From NCBI RefSeq assembly GCF_001269925.1, contig NZ_LHVO01000029.1, positions 1 to 64,000 on the forward strand: a stretch of 64,000 nucleotides of DNA. Reading direction: 5' to 3'. Under the pieces are notes generated by a model. The model had not been told where the DNA came from and made no database searches. It was given only the letters and a program-made list of their open reading frames with translations. The position numbers were made by a program, and so were the translations under genes. Of the stretch, positions 1-9,001 are shown piece after piece; position 1 is the stretch's first letter, and every line of letters begins with the position of its first letter. This stretch comes from Pseudomonas sp. MIACH (GTDB lineage: Bacteria; Pseudomonadota; Gammaproteobacteria; Pseudomonadales; Pseudomonadaceae).

Positions 1-58
1 GCAGCCCAACGCGGGGCAAGCCCGCTCGCCACAACAATGTCAAAGTTGCCCGCTTTGG
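1..58. repeat. REP-like repeat fragment
   Basis: The first bases carry GGGGCAAGCCCGCTCGCCAC followed by ACAACA. This resembles the repeat at 35405-35460 and the short copy near 4765-4785. It lies beyond the stop codon of the cupin gene and is cut by the window edge. Confidence 0.45.
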
Positions 59-65
59 AAGCGAT

Positions 66-410
66 TTAAGCAAACACAAAATACTTACGCACCGTCTCGA
101 CCACTTCCCACGTCCCCTTCATCCCTGGCTCCACCACGAAGATATCCCCCGCACGCAGATGGATCGGCTCCATCCCCTCAGGGGTGATCACGCAGTAGCC
201 TTCCTGGAAATGGCAGTATTCCCACTTCACGTATTCCACGTACCACTTACCGGGGGTGCAGATCCAGGTGCCCATGATCTTGCTGCCGTCTTCGCTGGTG
301 TAGGCGTTGAGGTTGACGGTGTGCGGGTCGCCTTCGAGCTTTTCCCATTTGCAGGCATCCAGGACCGGCAAGGGGTGGGTGTCGCGCAGTACGGTGATGG
401 GCTTGGACAT
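66..410 (-). CDS. Cupin-fold protein (Cupin_3-like)
   Basis: This is a 114-residue cytosolic protein beginning MSKPITVLRD. The frame stays open further upstream, but this ATG follows a purine-rich GGAGGCATC stretch and gives the usual length of small cupins. The C-terminal half has the cupin pattern: glycines around EGYCVITPEGMEPIHLRAGD, then a second motif ending GTWEVVETVRKYFVF. Similar (S)-ureidoglycine-aminohydrolase-like small cupins are common in pseudomonads and mostly lack a known substrate. It stands alone, divergent from kynB. A link to tryptophan catabolism is possible only by proximity. Confidence 0.75.
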   Translation of the reverse strand: MSKPITVLRDTHPLPVLDACKWEKLEGDPHTVNLNAYTSEDGSKIMGTWICTPGKWYVEYVKWEYCHFQEGYCVITPEGMEPIHLRAGDIFVVEPGMKGTWEVVETVRKYFVFA

Positions 411-696
411 GATGCCTCCGAGGCAGGGAATGGAAAGATCCACCCTACGGCCTTGAGCGTTGCGCCAGTGGTCTGAACTCGACACCGGGATGCCCAGAAG
501 CGCAGGTGAACACGACTCCTCAGGCCATGCGTAGCCAATGTGGCAGCGCCACTGTGGCCAGGCGACACTTCTGAGCGTGAATAGGCCATTTCTTCGCAGT
601 AAGTGCGAAATATTTCCTGCTTGGCGCAGGAATTCGCAAGAAAATTCGCAGCTGGCCCTCGTATCATTCACCCCAGTAACCGCCGAGAGCCTTTAA
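411..696. promoter_or_regulatory. cupin/kynB divergent intergenic region
   Basis: These 286 bp separate the divergent cupin gene and kynB and should hold both promoters. Close to kynB there is a 7-bp inverted repeat, TTCCTGC (614-620) and GCAGGAA (626-632). Directly after it the heptamer AATTCGC occurs twice, at 631-637 and 643-649. GAAAATTC (640-647) recurs upstream of kynU at 12034-12041. These are plausible sites for the Lrp-type regulator KynR; that assignment is inference. Confidence 0.4.
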
Positions 697-1347
697 ATGA
701 ACCCAATAAAAACGTGGTGGGACATCAGCCCGCCCTTGAGCACGGCGACCCCGACCTGGCCGGGGGATACGCCGTTCCAGGAAGAGCGTGTGTGGCAGTT
801 CGGCCCGGAGTGCCCGGTGAATGTCGGGCGCATTACCTTGTCGCCGCACACCGGCGCCCATGTGGATGCGCCGCTGCATTACAGCGCGGACGGTGCGCCG
901 ATTGGGGAGGTGTCGCTGGAGGTGTACATGGGCCCGTGCCGGGTGCTGCATTGCCTGGGCAGCGGTGCGCTGGTGCAGCCGCATCAGTTGGACGGGCGTG
1001 TGGATAACCTGCCGGAGCGCGTGCTGTTGCGTACTTATCCACAAGCACCGCTGACCGAATGGGATTCGAACTTCACCGCCCTCGCCCCGCAGACCATTGA
1101 ACGGCTGGCCAGCCTGGGGGTGCGCCTGATCGGCATCGACACGCCTTCACTCGACCCGCAACAGTCCAAGACCATGGACGCCCACAACGCCGTGGCGCGG
1201 CATGGCATGGCGATTCTCGAAGGCATCGTGCTCGATGACGTACCGGAGGGCGACTACGAACTGATCGCCTTGCCGCTGCGTTTCGCCAACCTGGACGCGA
1301 GCCCGGTTCGTGCCATTCTCCGATCGCTCAAGGAGCCCACGCGATGA
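697..1347 (+). CDS. kynB: Kynurenine formamidase (arylformamidase)
   Basis: This 216-residue enzyme hydrolyses N-formyl-L-kynurenine to kynurenine and formate, the second step of tryptophan breakdown. It starts [11 protein letters not shown] and has the metal-binding HTGAHVDAP motif near residues 50-58 that defines the cyclase/KynB family. Length is as expected. The stop overlaps the start of kynA by 4 bases (ATGA), so the two are translationally coupled. In P. aeruginosa, KynB-type formamidases act with KynA and KynU, and all three partners are present within 12 kb here. Confidence 0.95.
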   Translation: MNPIKTWWDISPPLSTATPTWPGDTPFQEERVWQFGPECPVNVGRITLSPHTGAHVDAPLHYSADGAPIGEVSLEVYMGPCRVLHCLGSGALVQPHQLDGRVDNLPERVLLRTYPQAPLTEWDSNFTALAPQTIERLASLGVRLIGIDTPSLDPQQSKTMDAHNAVARHGMAILEGIVLDDVPEGDYELIALPLRFANLDASPVRAILRSLKEPTR

Positions 1348-2201
1348 GCCAATGTCCTTTCTCTGCCGACTACCAGCCACCGGAAGAATGGCATAACGCC
1401 GAACTGAATTTTTCCGAGTCCATGAGCTACGGCGATTACCTGGACCTGGGCAAGGTCCTCAGTGCCCAGCATCCGCTGTCGCCGGACCACAACGAAATGC
1501 TCTTCATCATCCAGCACCAGACCTCCGAGCTGTGGATGAAACTGATGCTCCACGAACTCAAGGCCGCCCGCGAACACGTGCGCCTGGGCGAATTGCCGCC
1601 GGCGTTCAAGATGCTGGCGCGGGTGTCGCGGATCTTCGACCAACTGGTGCACGCCTGGGCCGTGCTGGCGACCATGACGCCGTCGGAATACAAGGCGATT
1701 CGCCCGTTCCTGGGGCAGTCGTCCGGGTTCCAGTCGTTCCAGTACCGCGAGATCGAATTTATCCTCGGCAACAAGAGCGCGACGCTGCTGCGGCCCCATG
1801 CCCATCGGCCTGAGTTGTTGCAGGAGTTGCAGGTAGCGATTGCCACGCCGTCGCTGTATGACGAAGCGGTGAACCTGATGGCCAAGGCGGGCCTGGCGAT
1901 TGACCCCAAGCGTGCCGAGCGCGACCCGACGGCGGCGACCATTCACGATGAGTCGGTGGAGGCGGCGTGGCGCGAGGTGTATCGCGACCCGAGCCGGTAT
2001 TGGGACTTGTATCAGTTGGCCGAGAAGTTTATCGACCTGGAGGATTCTTTCCGCCAATGGCGCTTCCGGCATGTGACCACAGTGGAGCGGATTATCGGCT
2101 TCCAGCCGGGTACTGGTGGCACCGAAGGCGTGGGGTACCTGCGCAAGATGCTCGACACGGTGCTGTTCCCCGAGCTGTGGCGAGTGCGCTCCACGCTGTA
2201 A
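1344..2201 (+). CDS. kynA: Tryptophan 2,3-dioxygenase
   Basis: This is a 285-residue haem dioxygenase that cleaves the indole ring of L-tryptophan to N-formylkynurenine, the first step of the kynurenine route. The family signature is clear in the N-terminal third: [19 protein letters not shown] around residues 53-71. The C-terminal region [15 protein letters not shown] is also conserved. Its ATG overlaps the kynB stop. A strong intrinsic terminator follows directly, so kynBA is a two-gene operon. Confidence 0.96.
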   Translation: MSQCPFSADYQPPEEWHNAELNFSESMSYGDYLDLGKVLSAQHPLSPDHNEMLFIIQHQTSELWMKLMLHELKAAREHVRLGELPPAFKMLARVSRIFDQLVHAWAVLATMTPSEYKAIRPFLGQSSGFQSFQYREIEFILGNKSATLLRPHAHRPELLQELQVAIATPSLYDEAVNLMAKAGLAIDPKRAERDPTAATIHDESVEAAWREVYRDPSRYWDLYQLAEKFIDLEDSFRQWRFRHVTTVERIIGFQPGTGGTEGVGYLRKMLDTVLFPELWRVRSTL

Positions 2202-2204
2202 ACA

Positions 2205-2230
2205 AAAAGCCCCGGATCACCGGGGCTTTT
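2205..2230. terminator. Bidirectional terminator between kynA and aroP
   Basis: There is an 11-bp perfect stem, AAAAGCCCCGG (2205-2215) and CCGGGGCTTTT (2220-2230), with a 4-base loop. A-runs and T-runs on both sides let it serve kynA on the plus strand and the convergent permease gene on the minus strand. Confidence 0.9.
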
Positions 2231-2244
2231 CATTTGCAATGCAA

Positions 2245-3651
2245 TCAAATGCGGGAGGCGGCGACCGCTTTCGTCTTACTCACTCGCAACCGGTAGGCAA
2301 TGTAGATAATCCCCACCCAAACCGGCATCGCATACACCGACTCGCGAATACCCGGGATCGCCAGCATCACGCTGATGATCATCAGCATGAACGCCAGGCA
2401 CAGGTAGTTGCTGAACGGGAACCAGAAGGTCTTGAACGACGGCGTCACGCCTTGATCGCCCATGGCCTTGCGGAACTTGATGTGGGTGATGCTGATCAGC
2501 GCCCAGTTGATCATCAGCGAGGCAACCACCAGCGCGAACAGCAACTCCAGCGCACTCTGCGGCGCTACGTAGTTGACCACCACGCACAGCATCGTCACCA
2601 ACGCCGAGATCGCCAGGGCCCGCAGCGGTACGCCTTGCTTGTTGAGCTTCATCAGCGCTTTCGGCGCATCACCTTGCTCGGCCAGGCCGAACAGCATGCG
2701 GCTGTTGCAGTACACGCCGCTGTTGTACACCGACAGCGCTGCGGTCAGCACCACAAAGTTGAGGATGTGGGCGGCGGTGTCGTTGCCGATCAGCGAGAAG
2801 ATCTGCACAAACGGGCTGCCGCTGTAGGCATCGCCCGACGCGCCGAGGGTTTGCAGGAGTTGATCCCATGGGTACAGCGACAGCAGCACGGTCAATGCGC
2901 CGACATAGAAAATCAGGATCCGGTACACCACCTGGTTGATCGCTTTCGGGATCACTTTGCGTGGTTCGCTGGCTTCGGCGGCGGTAATACCCACCAGCTC
3001 CAGGCCGCCGAACGAGAACATGATGAAGGCCATGGACATCAACAGCCCCATGCCGCCATTCGGGAAGAACCCACCGTGGCTCCACAGGTTGCTGATGGAG
3101 GCTTGCGGGCCGCCGGTGCCGCTGAACAGCAGGTAGCAGCCGAGCATGATCATGCCGACAATCGCCACCACCTTGATGATCGCAAACCAGAACTCGGCCT
3201 CACCGAAGAACTTCACGTTCAGGGTGTTGATCAGGTTCACTGCGACAAAGAACACCAGCGCGCTGACCCAGGTCGGAATCTCCGGCCACCAGAACTGGAT
3301 GTACTTGCCCACGGCGGTCAGCTCGGCCATGCCCACCAGCACGTAGAGTACCCAGTAGTTCCAGCCGGCCAGGAAGCCCGCGTAACCGCCCCAGTATTTG
3401 TGCGCGAAGTGGCTGAACGAGCCGGCCACCGGTTCTTCGACGATCATCTCGCCGAGCTGGCGCATGATCAGGAACGCGATGAAACCGGCGATCGCGTAGC
3501 CCAGGATCATCGACGGCCCCGCCGACTTGAGTACCCCGGCCGAACCGAGGAACAGCCCCGTGCCAATCGCCCCTCCCAAGGCGATCAACTGAATATGCCG
3601 GTTCTTCAGGCCACGCTTGAGGCCTACCGGGTTAACCATGTCATCCGCCAT
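2245..3651 (-). CDS. aroP: Aromatic amino-acid permease, AroP type
   Basis: This 468-residue inner-membrane protein of the amino-acid/polyamine/organocation superfamily has about 12 membrane segments. The N-terminus LKRGLKNRHIQLIALGGAIG and the following EEPVAGSFSHFAHKYWGGYAGF closely resemble E. coli AroP and PheP, which import Phe, Tyr and Trp by proton symport. It is convergent with kynA and lies beside the ant operon. That supports tryptophan or another aromatic amino acid as substrate, but specificity cannot be read from sequence alone. Confidence 0.85.
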   Translation of the reverse strand: MADDMVNPVGLKRGLKNRHIQLIALGGAIGTGLFLGSAGVLKSAGPSMILGYAIAGFIAFLIMRQLGEMIVEEPVAGSFSHFAHKYWGGYAGFLAGWNYWVLYVLVGMAELTAVGKYIQFWWPEIPTWVSALVFFVAVNLINTLNVKFFGEAEFWFAIIKVVAIVGMIMLGCYLLFSGTGGPQASISNLWSHGGFFPNGGMGLLMSMAFIMFSFGGLELVGITAAEASEPRKVIPKAINQVVYRILIFYVGALTVLLSLYPWDQLLQTLGASGDAYSGSPFVQIFSLIGNDTAAHILNFVVLTAALSVYNSGVYCNSRMLFGLAEQGDAPKALMKLNKQGVPLRALAISALVTMLCVVVNYVAPQSALELLFALVVASLMINWALISITHIKFRKAMGDQGVTPSFKTFWFPFSNYLCLAFMLMIISVMLAIPGIRESVYAMPVWVGIIYIAYRLRVSKTKAVAASRI

Positions 3652-3723
3652 TAACGTTCCCTTCTACTTGTTTTTCTCGGGGTTGATTGCACGCCGCATC
3701 CGCCCCTCAGAAGTGCTGAGGAG

Positions 3724-4731
3724 TCAGATATTACTCTGCGTAAACTTTTCGTAATACAGCTGAACGCCATCAAGTGCCTGATCCGCCAGCCATTGTTGGA
3801 TGGATTCGACCATCGGCGGGGGGCCGCACACGTACATATCCGCCGATCTGTCCCGCAATTCGGCCAGGTCGAAATGTTCGGTGAGGTAGCCGCGTTTGCC
3901 GGACCACTCGGGCGACGGGGCGCTCAACACTTCGGTGTAGCGAAAGCCGGGGATTTTCGAGGCGTATTGATGGATACGCTGCGCTTCGCATAAATCCTCA
4001 GCCCCGCGCACGCCGTAATACAGGTGCACCGGTTGCTCGCAGCCCGTGGCGGCCAGTTCATCGAGCATGCCCAGTAGCGCTGATAGTCCGGTGCCGCCGG
4101 CCACCAGCACCAACGGTTTGCTGACATGACGCAGGTAGAACGCCCCCAGCGGCGCCTCGATCAGCAACGCATCGCCGACTTGGCAACGTTCCCGCAGGTA
4201 GTTGCTCATCACCCCATCCGGCAGCAGGCGGATCAGGAACTGCAGCTGATTGCCCGGTCGGTTGGCGAAAGAGTAGGAGCGCCAGCTCGGCGTGCCCGGC
4301 ACCGAGATGCGCGCATATTGGCCCGGTAGAAAATCCAGCGACGCGTCCAAGCGCACAGTCAAGATCGCCGTACTGGCCGACACCTGCTGCACCTCGCTTA
4401 CCGTGGCGCGCACCTGCACCGGCCCTGGCGCATTACACAGGCTCGAATCAAAGTCGAAGTAGAACGCCGCGTCGGACTTCACCCGGGTCTGGCAACTGAG
4501 CATCTTGCGCTGTTGCAGGTCGAGTCTGGAGAGGGCTTCCTCGTCCACATAGTCCTGGGTGTAATCCCCCGATTCGCACCGGCCCTGGCAGGTACCGCAC
4601 ACGCCTTCGCGGCAATCCAGAGGGATCTTGATGCCATTGCGCAGTGCCGCATCCAACAGGATTTCATGGGCGCCCACCGGGAAAAACAGAGTCTTGCCGT
4701 CGGCAAAACTGAAGGCCACTTTGTGATTCAT
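3724..4731 (-). CDS. antC: Anthranilate 1,2-dioxygenase reductase component
   Basis: This 335-residue protein passes electrons from NADH to the AntAB oxygenase. The N-terminal plant-type 2Fe-2S domain shows CREGVCGTCQGRC near residues 40-52 and a further Cys in MLSCQT. It is followed by an FAD domain (RSYSFANRPG near 165-175) and an NAD domain (VAGGTGLSALLGML, then YVCGPPPMVE). The benzoate reductase BenC has the same architecture. The kyn genes and antR make anthranilate the likely substrate. It is the last gene of antABC. Confidence 0.93.
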   Translation of the reverse strand: MNHKVAFSFADGKTLFFPVGAHEILLDAALRNGIKIPLDCREGVCGTCQGRCESGDYTQDYVDEEALSRLDLQQRKMLSCQTRVKSDAAFYFDFDSSLCNAPGPVQVRATVSEVQQVSASTAILTVRLDASLDFLPGQYARISVPGTPSWRSYSFANRPGNQLQFLIRLLPDGVMSNYLRERCQVGDALLIEAPLGAFYLRHVSKPLVLVAGGTGLSALLGMLDELAATGCEQPVHLYYGVRGAEDLCEAQRIHQYASKIPGFRYTEVLSAPSPEWSGKRGYLTEHFDLAELRDRSADMYVCGPPPMVESIQQWLADQALDGVQLYYEKFTQSNI

Positions 4732-4793
4732 GTAGGGGATCTCCGCCTATTGATGACGTGCGCACAACAGGGCTGCTCGCCACAAAGGCGCGT
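4732..4793. repeat. REP-like fragment between antB and antC
   Basis: The 62-bp gap between antB and antC contains ACAACAGGGCTGCTCGCCACA, reminiscent of the GCAAGCCCGCTCGCCAC repeat at the left edge. It lies inside an operon that is otherwise tightly spaced. Confidence 0.3.
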
Positions 4794-5285
4794 TTAGAGG
4801 TGATAGAAATCCAGCACCGAATTGATCGTGTCGTTAAGCAGCAGCGCGTGCTTGCGGGTGATCAGCCAGCTGTCGCCATGGGGCTTGAGGCGATAGGTGG
4901 CATGCCCGTAGAACTGCTCCGACGTGGCCAGCCGATAGAACAGCGTGTGCCAGTTCAACCGGACCTCCAAGGTGCCATCCGCCTGCTCGGCGATGCGCAC
5001 GTTGTTGATCAGGTGCAAGGTGCGCGGCATCGGTGTGGCAGACGCCGCCTTGCCGGTGCGCAGGCGGAACACGCGGTCTTCCAGGCCCGAACGGTTGGCG
5101 TAGTAGATCAGTGACATCTCACGCTTGGGGTCGCGGGTGTAGACGTGCTCCGAGTCCCATTGCGGCAGGTGGAATTCGCTCTGCGGGTCGAACAACTGCA
5201 CATAGGCGTCCCAGTCCTGGGCGTCGCACAGCTCGGATTTACGGTAGAAAAACTGCTCGATCCGGTACTGCAATGGCGCATTCAT
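4794..5285 (-). CDS. antB: Anthranilate 1,2-dioxygenase small subunit
   Basis: This 163-residue beta subunit of the Rieske oxygenase has the SnoaL/NTF2-like ring-hydroxylating beta-subunit fold and is structural rather than catalytic. The sequence EQFFYRKSELCDAQDWDAYV near the N-terminus is typical of the BenB/AntB/XylY family. The ATG at 5283-5285 is preferred over the in-frame GTG just upstream because GGAGGTG sits 6 bases before it and it forms a TGATG overlap with the antA stop. Second gene of antABC. Confidence 0.93.
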   Translation of the reverse strand: MNAPLQYRIEQFFYRKSELCDAQDWDAYVQLFDPQSEFHLPQWDSEHVYTRDPKREMSLIYYANRSGLEDRVFRLRTGKAASATPMPRTLHLINNVRIAEQADGTLEVRLNWHTLFYRLATSEQFYGHATYRLKPHGDSWLITRKHALLLNDTINSVLDFYHL

Positions 5286-6676
5286 CACTTCACCTCCCGC
5301 AGTTTCAGCGCTTGTTGGTCCAGGCCCTTGAGCAGGAAGTGCTGCCAGTTGCGGTGCTGGTTGACGTACAGGCCTTCATGGGTGAACTCGGTGCCGGTCA
5401 TGGCCGGTTGAATGCCGATGGCCTCGCTGTTCGGCGTCGGCCCGGTTTCCCAGCGGTGGCTGCCGCGTGAGATATCGCTCCAGCGTTCCAGGCGGCCCTG
5501 GAAACCACGCTGGGCTTCGCGAAATTCCACCAGGTCGTCCGGGGTGCCCATGCCCGAGACGTTGAAGAAGTCCTCGAACTGGCGAATACGGTTTTCACGG
5601 TCGGCGTCGGATTCACCCTTCACCCCCAGGCACTGGCTGATGATCTCGGTCTTGTTCCACGCCACCGGGCGGATGATGCGCAACTGCGAGCTGATCTGGT
5701 CGAGGAAGAACAGGCTCGGGTAGATGTTCAGGTTGCGCAGGCGGTGCATCATCCACTCGGCCTTCTGCTGGCCGTGCTCTTGCACCAGGCGCGGCATGAT
5801 GGTGGCGTAGCCGGAGCGCACGCTGGGGTTGGGCATGTCGCTGAACAACACGCTGTGGCCATTGTTGAAGGCGAACCAACCGTCATCGGTGTTGGCGTCG
5901 CCGGCGCCGAGCTTGCTGTAGTCCAGGGTGCTGGCGGACCCGCTGCCGTTTTCGGTATTCACCTGCTGGCGATGCTGCACCGTGGCCACGTAGTTGTAGT
6001 GCACGGTGCTGACGTGATACCCGTCCAGGCCGTTTTCGTTTTGCAGTTTCCAGTTGCCGTCGTAGGTGTAGGCAGACTTGCCCGGCAGCACTTCAAGTTC
6101 ACCGGAGGCGGACTGCGCGACCATCATGTCGAAGAACACTTTGGCGTCGCCGAGGAAGTCTTCCAGGCTGTCACGGCCATTCACATCCAGGCTGATGAAG
6201 ACAAAGCCCTTGTAGCTGTCGATGCGCGCCTTTTTCAAACCGCGCGTGGCTTTGTCAAAACCGTCGGGGTATTCCCCTGGCGCCTTGACCTTCACCAGCC
6301 GGCCATCGCTCTTGTAGCACCAGGCGTGGAACGGGCAGGTGAAGGTCGACTGGTTGCCCTTGCCGACCCGGGTGAGGGTGGTGCCGCGATGCTGGCAAGC
6401 GTTGATCAGCGCATTGAGCCGGCCCTCGCCATCGCGGGTGATGATCATCGGCTGGCGCCCGGCGCGCATCGTCACGAAGTCGTGGTGATTGGCCAGTTCG
6501 CTTTCATGGCAGGCGTAGATCCAGTTCTTCTCGAAGATCAGCTCCATTTCCAGATCGAACAACTCGGGCTCGGTAAACATGTCGCGGGCGATGCGGAACA
6601 CGGCGTCTGCCGGACGAAAATCCAGGCAGCTCTCGATAAAGCTTTTCCATTGCTCGACGCTTCTTGCACCACTCAT
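5285..6676 (-). CDS. antA: Anthranilate 1,2-dioxygenase large subunit
   Basis: This is the 463-residue catalytic alpha subunit. It deaminates and decarboxylates anthranilate to catechol using O2. The Rieske centre is CQHRGTTL followed by CPFHAWCY around residues 95-117. The mononuclear iron site lies in NENGLDGYHVSTVHYNY. The start MSGARSVEQW at 6676 is chosen over an upstream in-frame Met because it matches the AntA N-terminus I know from other pseudomonads. AntA is favoured over BenA because no benD follows and kynurenine genes flank the operon. Confidence 0.94.
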   Translation of the reverse strand: MSGARSVEQWKSFIESCLDFRPADAVFRIARDMFTEPELFDLEMELIFEKNWIYACHESELANHHDFVTMRAGRQPMIITRDGEGRLNALINACQHRGTTLTRVGKGNQSTFTCPFHAWCYKSDGRLVKVKAPGEYPDGFDKATRGLKKARIDSYKGFVFISLDVNGRDSLEDFLGDAKVFFDMMVAQSASGELEVLPGKSAYTYDGNWKLQNENGLDGYHVSTVHYNYVATVQHRQQVNTENGSGSASTLDYSKLGAGDANTDDGWFAFNNGHSVLFSDMPNPSVRSGYATIMPRLVQEHGQQKAEWMMHRLRNLNIYPSLFFLDQISSQLRIIRPVAWNKTEIISQCLGVKGESDADRENRIRQFEDFFNVSGMGTPDDLVEFREAQRGFQGRLERWSDISRGSHRWETGPTPNSEAIGIQPAMTGTEFTHEGLYVNQHRNWQHFLLKGLDQQALKLREVK

Positions 6677-6988
6677 GGGAGGCACCTTTTGATAATGGCT
6701 AAACAGGTGGGCCATTAAGAGGCTGCGACAAGGTGGCGGGCTATCCGCTTAATGGGGGAAGGTGGGCCGGAAAGTTGGGCAGCAAATACCCACGGTGGTG
6801 CAGGACGGTGACGCGACGCGCGACCGTCTGGCGCAGCAAGGGGCGTCAACACCTGCGGTTTATCCACTTAGTTGACGGTTGCTATCCACCCGGTTGCAAT
6901 CGGGCCGGCGTGGCGTAGAACTTGCTGTGGAACCACAACGACGCGCCGCCAGAGCGCGCAACCGCCTAACCGCCGTGGGTGCAACCTG
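6677..6988. promoter_or_regulatory. antA/antR divergent promoter region
   Basis: This 312-bp region between antABC and antR must hold both promoters and the AntR operator. XylS-family activators such as AntR usually bind direct repeats upstream of the -35 of the catabolic promoter. I could not pick out a convincing repeat by eye. No small gene with a ribosome-binding site is apparent. Confidence 0.6.
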
Positions 6989-7981
6989 ATGAGTAGCCAG
7001 ACACGCGATATCCATATTCAACGCTTCGACCTCGAAGGCGCCCGCAGCTGGATGTCCGGCATTTGCGGGCCGCACCGCCTGGCGACGAGCACGCCCGAGC
7101 GCCTGCGTTTTCATCACAGTGCCAACGTGTTCAAGTCCCGCGCCACCACCCTGGGCGTGATCGAATACGGCACCGACGTGACCATCGATATCGAAGACGC
7201 CGAGCACTTCAGCAGCTACAGCGTGAGCCTGCCGCTGGTGGGCGAGCAGGCGTTGAGCAAGAACGGTGAGTGCCTGGGTTCCAACCGCGATCAGGGCGTG
7301 ATCATCGCGCCCAACGAGCACCAGGTGCTGGCGATTTCCGGTGACTGCCGCAAGTTGCAAGTGGTGATCACGCGGGCGGCGATGAGCGAATCGCTGGAAG
7401 GCTTGCTGCAACGGCCGATCGAGGCGCCGCTGCAATTTGAGCCGGTGATGGATGCGGTGGAGGGCGCTTCGGCGTCGTGGTGGCGCATGGCGCGCTATTT
7501 CATTGCCGAGCTGGAAGGCAGCAGTGAGTTGTATGAGCAGGCGGCGTTTACCCGTGACCTGGAAAGCTCGCTGATCAAGGGCCTGATCCTCGCCCAACCG
7601 AACAACTACTCGGAAGAACTGCGCGCCGTACTGGGGGTGAAACTGCCGCATTACCTGATCCGTGCGCGCGAATACATTCACGCCAACGCCCGCGAGGCGC
7701 TGCACCTCGAAGACCTGGAAGCCGCTGCCGGCGTGTCACGGTTCAAGCTGTTCGATGCGTTTCGCAAGTACTTCGCGCTGTCGCCCATGGCCTACCTGAA
7801 AAAGCACCGACTCATTGCCGTGCGCCAGGAAATCCTTGAGCACGGTTCAATCCGCACCATCTCCGAGATTGCCCTGGGCTGGGGCTTTACCCACCTGGGG
7901 CGGTTCTCGGCGGAGTATCGAAAACTGTTCGATGAGTCCCCCAGCCAGACGTTGCAGCGCAAGCGTATGCGCAGTACTTGA
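6989..7981 (+). CDS. antR: AraC/XylS-family activator of antABC
   Basis: This is a 330-residue regulator starting MSSQTRDIHIQRFDL. The frame is open upstream, but this ATG gives the normal family length. An N-terminal AraC-binding-like effector domain (about 1-210) is followed by two helix-turn-helix motifs (about 225-325), including LHLEDLEAAAGVSRFKLFDAF and the AraC signature ending SEIALGWGFTHLGRFSAEYR. It is transcribed away from antABC. AntR proteins activate antABC in response to anthranilate. BenR is a close relative, but context favours AntR. Confidence 0.9.
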   Translation: MSSQTRDIHIQRFDLEGARSWMSGICGPHRLATSTPERLRFHHSANVFKSRATTLGVIEYGTDVTIDIEDAEHFSSYSVSLPLVGEQALSKNGECLGSNRDQGVIIAPNEHQVLAISGDCRKLQVVITRAAMSESLEGLLQRPIEAPLQFEPVMDAVEGASASWWRMARYFIAELEGSSELYEQAAFTRDLESSLIKGLILAQPNNYSEELRAVLGVKLPHYLIRAREYIHANAREALHLEDLEAAAGVSRFKLFDAFRKYFALSPMAYLKKHRLIAVRQEILEHGSIRTISEIALGWGFTHLGRFSAEYRKLFDESPSQTLQRKRMRST

Positions 7982-8011
7982 ACCTGATGAAGATCAACAT
8001 GTGGGAGGGTT

Positions 8012-8887
8012 TCAGATCAGTTCCTCAACCAACTGCAGACAATGACTAAGCCCTGGCGACTGATCATTCACCCGTCGGCTGAGAATGATCGGCGAGGTCG
8101 CCGTCGCTTCCACGATCGGCGTGTAGCCAATATCTGCGCGATGCAGCACCTGCACCGACGCCGGCACCAGCGTCACGCCCATGCCCGCACCGACCAGGCC
8201 GATGGCGGTCTGCAATTCGTTGGTCCACTGCGCCACCTTGAGGCTCAGGCCGTGGGCGTCGAACAGCGCGATCACATGGTCGGCATAGCTGGGGCGCGGG
8301 TTGCCGGGGTAGAGCACAAACGGCTCGGCGGCCAGTTGGGCGAGGGTCGCGGGGGCGGCCAGCAAGGGGTGGCCGGCGGGCAGCACGGCGACCAACCGAT
8401 CCTCCACCAGCACGCGCTGGACGATGGCCGGGTCGTCAATGCGAATGCGCCCGAAGCCCACGTCGATACGCCCGGCCTTGAGCGCCTCGACCTGCTGCAA
8501 GGTGGTCATCTCCGACAACCCCAACTCCAGCTCCAACGCGTCATGGGTGCGCAGCCGCCGAATCAATTCCGGCAGCACGCCATACAAGGTCGACGGTGCA
8601 AAGCCAATGCCCAGCCAGGTCTTCTCGCCCTGGCCGATGCGTCGCGTGTTGTCGCAGACTTTGGCCAATTGTTCGAGCAACACATTGGCGTGCTCATAGA
8701 AAAACCGCCCGGCCTCGGTCAGCCGCAGCGGTCGGCCACGCTCCAGCAGAATCACACCCAATTCCTCTTCCAATTGCTGGATCTGCCGGCTCAACGGCGG
8801 CTGGGCGATGTGCAGGCGTTCGGCCGCGCGGGTGAAGTTGAGGGTCTGCCCCAACACCTGGAAGTAGCGCAGATGACGCAGTTCCAT
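8012..8887 (-). CDS. catR: LysR-family activator of the cat operon
   Basis: This 291-residue LysR regulator starts MELRHLRYFQVLGQTLNFTR, the conserved CatR/BenM beginning. The N-terminal winged helix (1-60) is followed by a periplasmic-binding-like effector domain. CatR proteins bind cis,cis-muconate and activate catBCA. The gene is divergent from catB with only 114 bp between, and converges on antR with a 30-bp gap. The frame continues open far upstream, antisense to catB, but that extension is spurious. Confidence 0.94.
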   Translation of the reverse strand: MELRHLRYFQVLGQTLNFTRAAERLHIAQPPLSRQIQQLEEELGVILLERGRPLRLTEAGRFFYEHANVLLEQLAKVCDNTRRIGQGEKTWLGIGFAPSTLYGVLPELIRRLRTHDALELELGLSEMTTLQQVEALKAGRIDVGFGRIRIDDPAIVQRVLVEDRLVAVLPAGHPLLAAPATLAQLAAEPFVLYPGNPRPSYADHVIALFDAHGLSLKVAQWTNELQTAIGLVGAGMGVTLVPASVQVLHRADIGYTPIVEATATSPIILSRRVNDQSPGLSHCLQLVEELI

Positions 8888-8900
8888 AACGGCTCCTGTC

Positions 8901-8915
8901 ATACCTTGAGGGTAT
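8901..8915. promoter_or_regulatory. Candidate CatR operator
   Basis: ATACCTTGAGGGTAT is a perfect 5-bp inverted repeat with a 5-base spacer and fits the T-N11-A rule of LysR-type boxes. It lies 13 bases upstream of the catR start and about 87 bases upstream of catB, where a recognition site for divergent control would sit. CatR itself being the ligand is inference. Confidence 0.6.
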
Positions 8916-9001
8916 TGCTTGAGACTAATTCTATATTGGAAGCCAGGAAAAATGCGGCACAGAATCGACGTAAATCTATAAAGAACCCAACGGGTATTGC
9001 C

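Noticed and set aside
2116..3654. 512-codon open frame on the plus strand antisense to the aroP-like gene
   Set aside because: Composition is His/Arg/Gln-rich with no domain, as expected for an antisense frame in GC-rich DNA; the minus strand encodes a clear permease.
3724..6676. Benzoate dioxygenase (benABC) as identity of the oxygenase genes
   Set aside because: No benD or benzoate transporter is adjacent, the AntA-type N-terminus is present, and kynurenine genes flank the locus.
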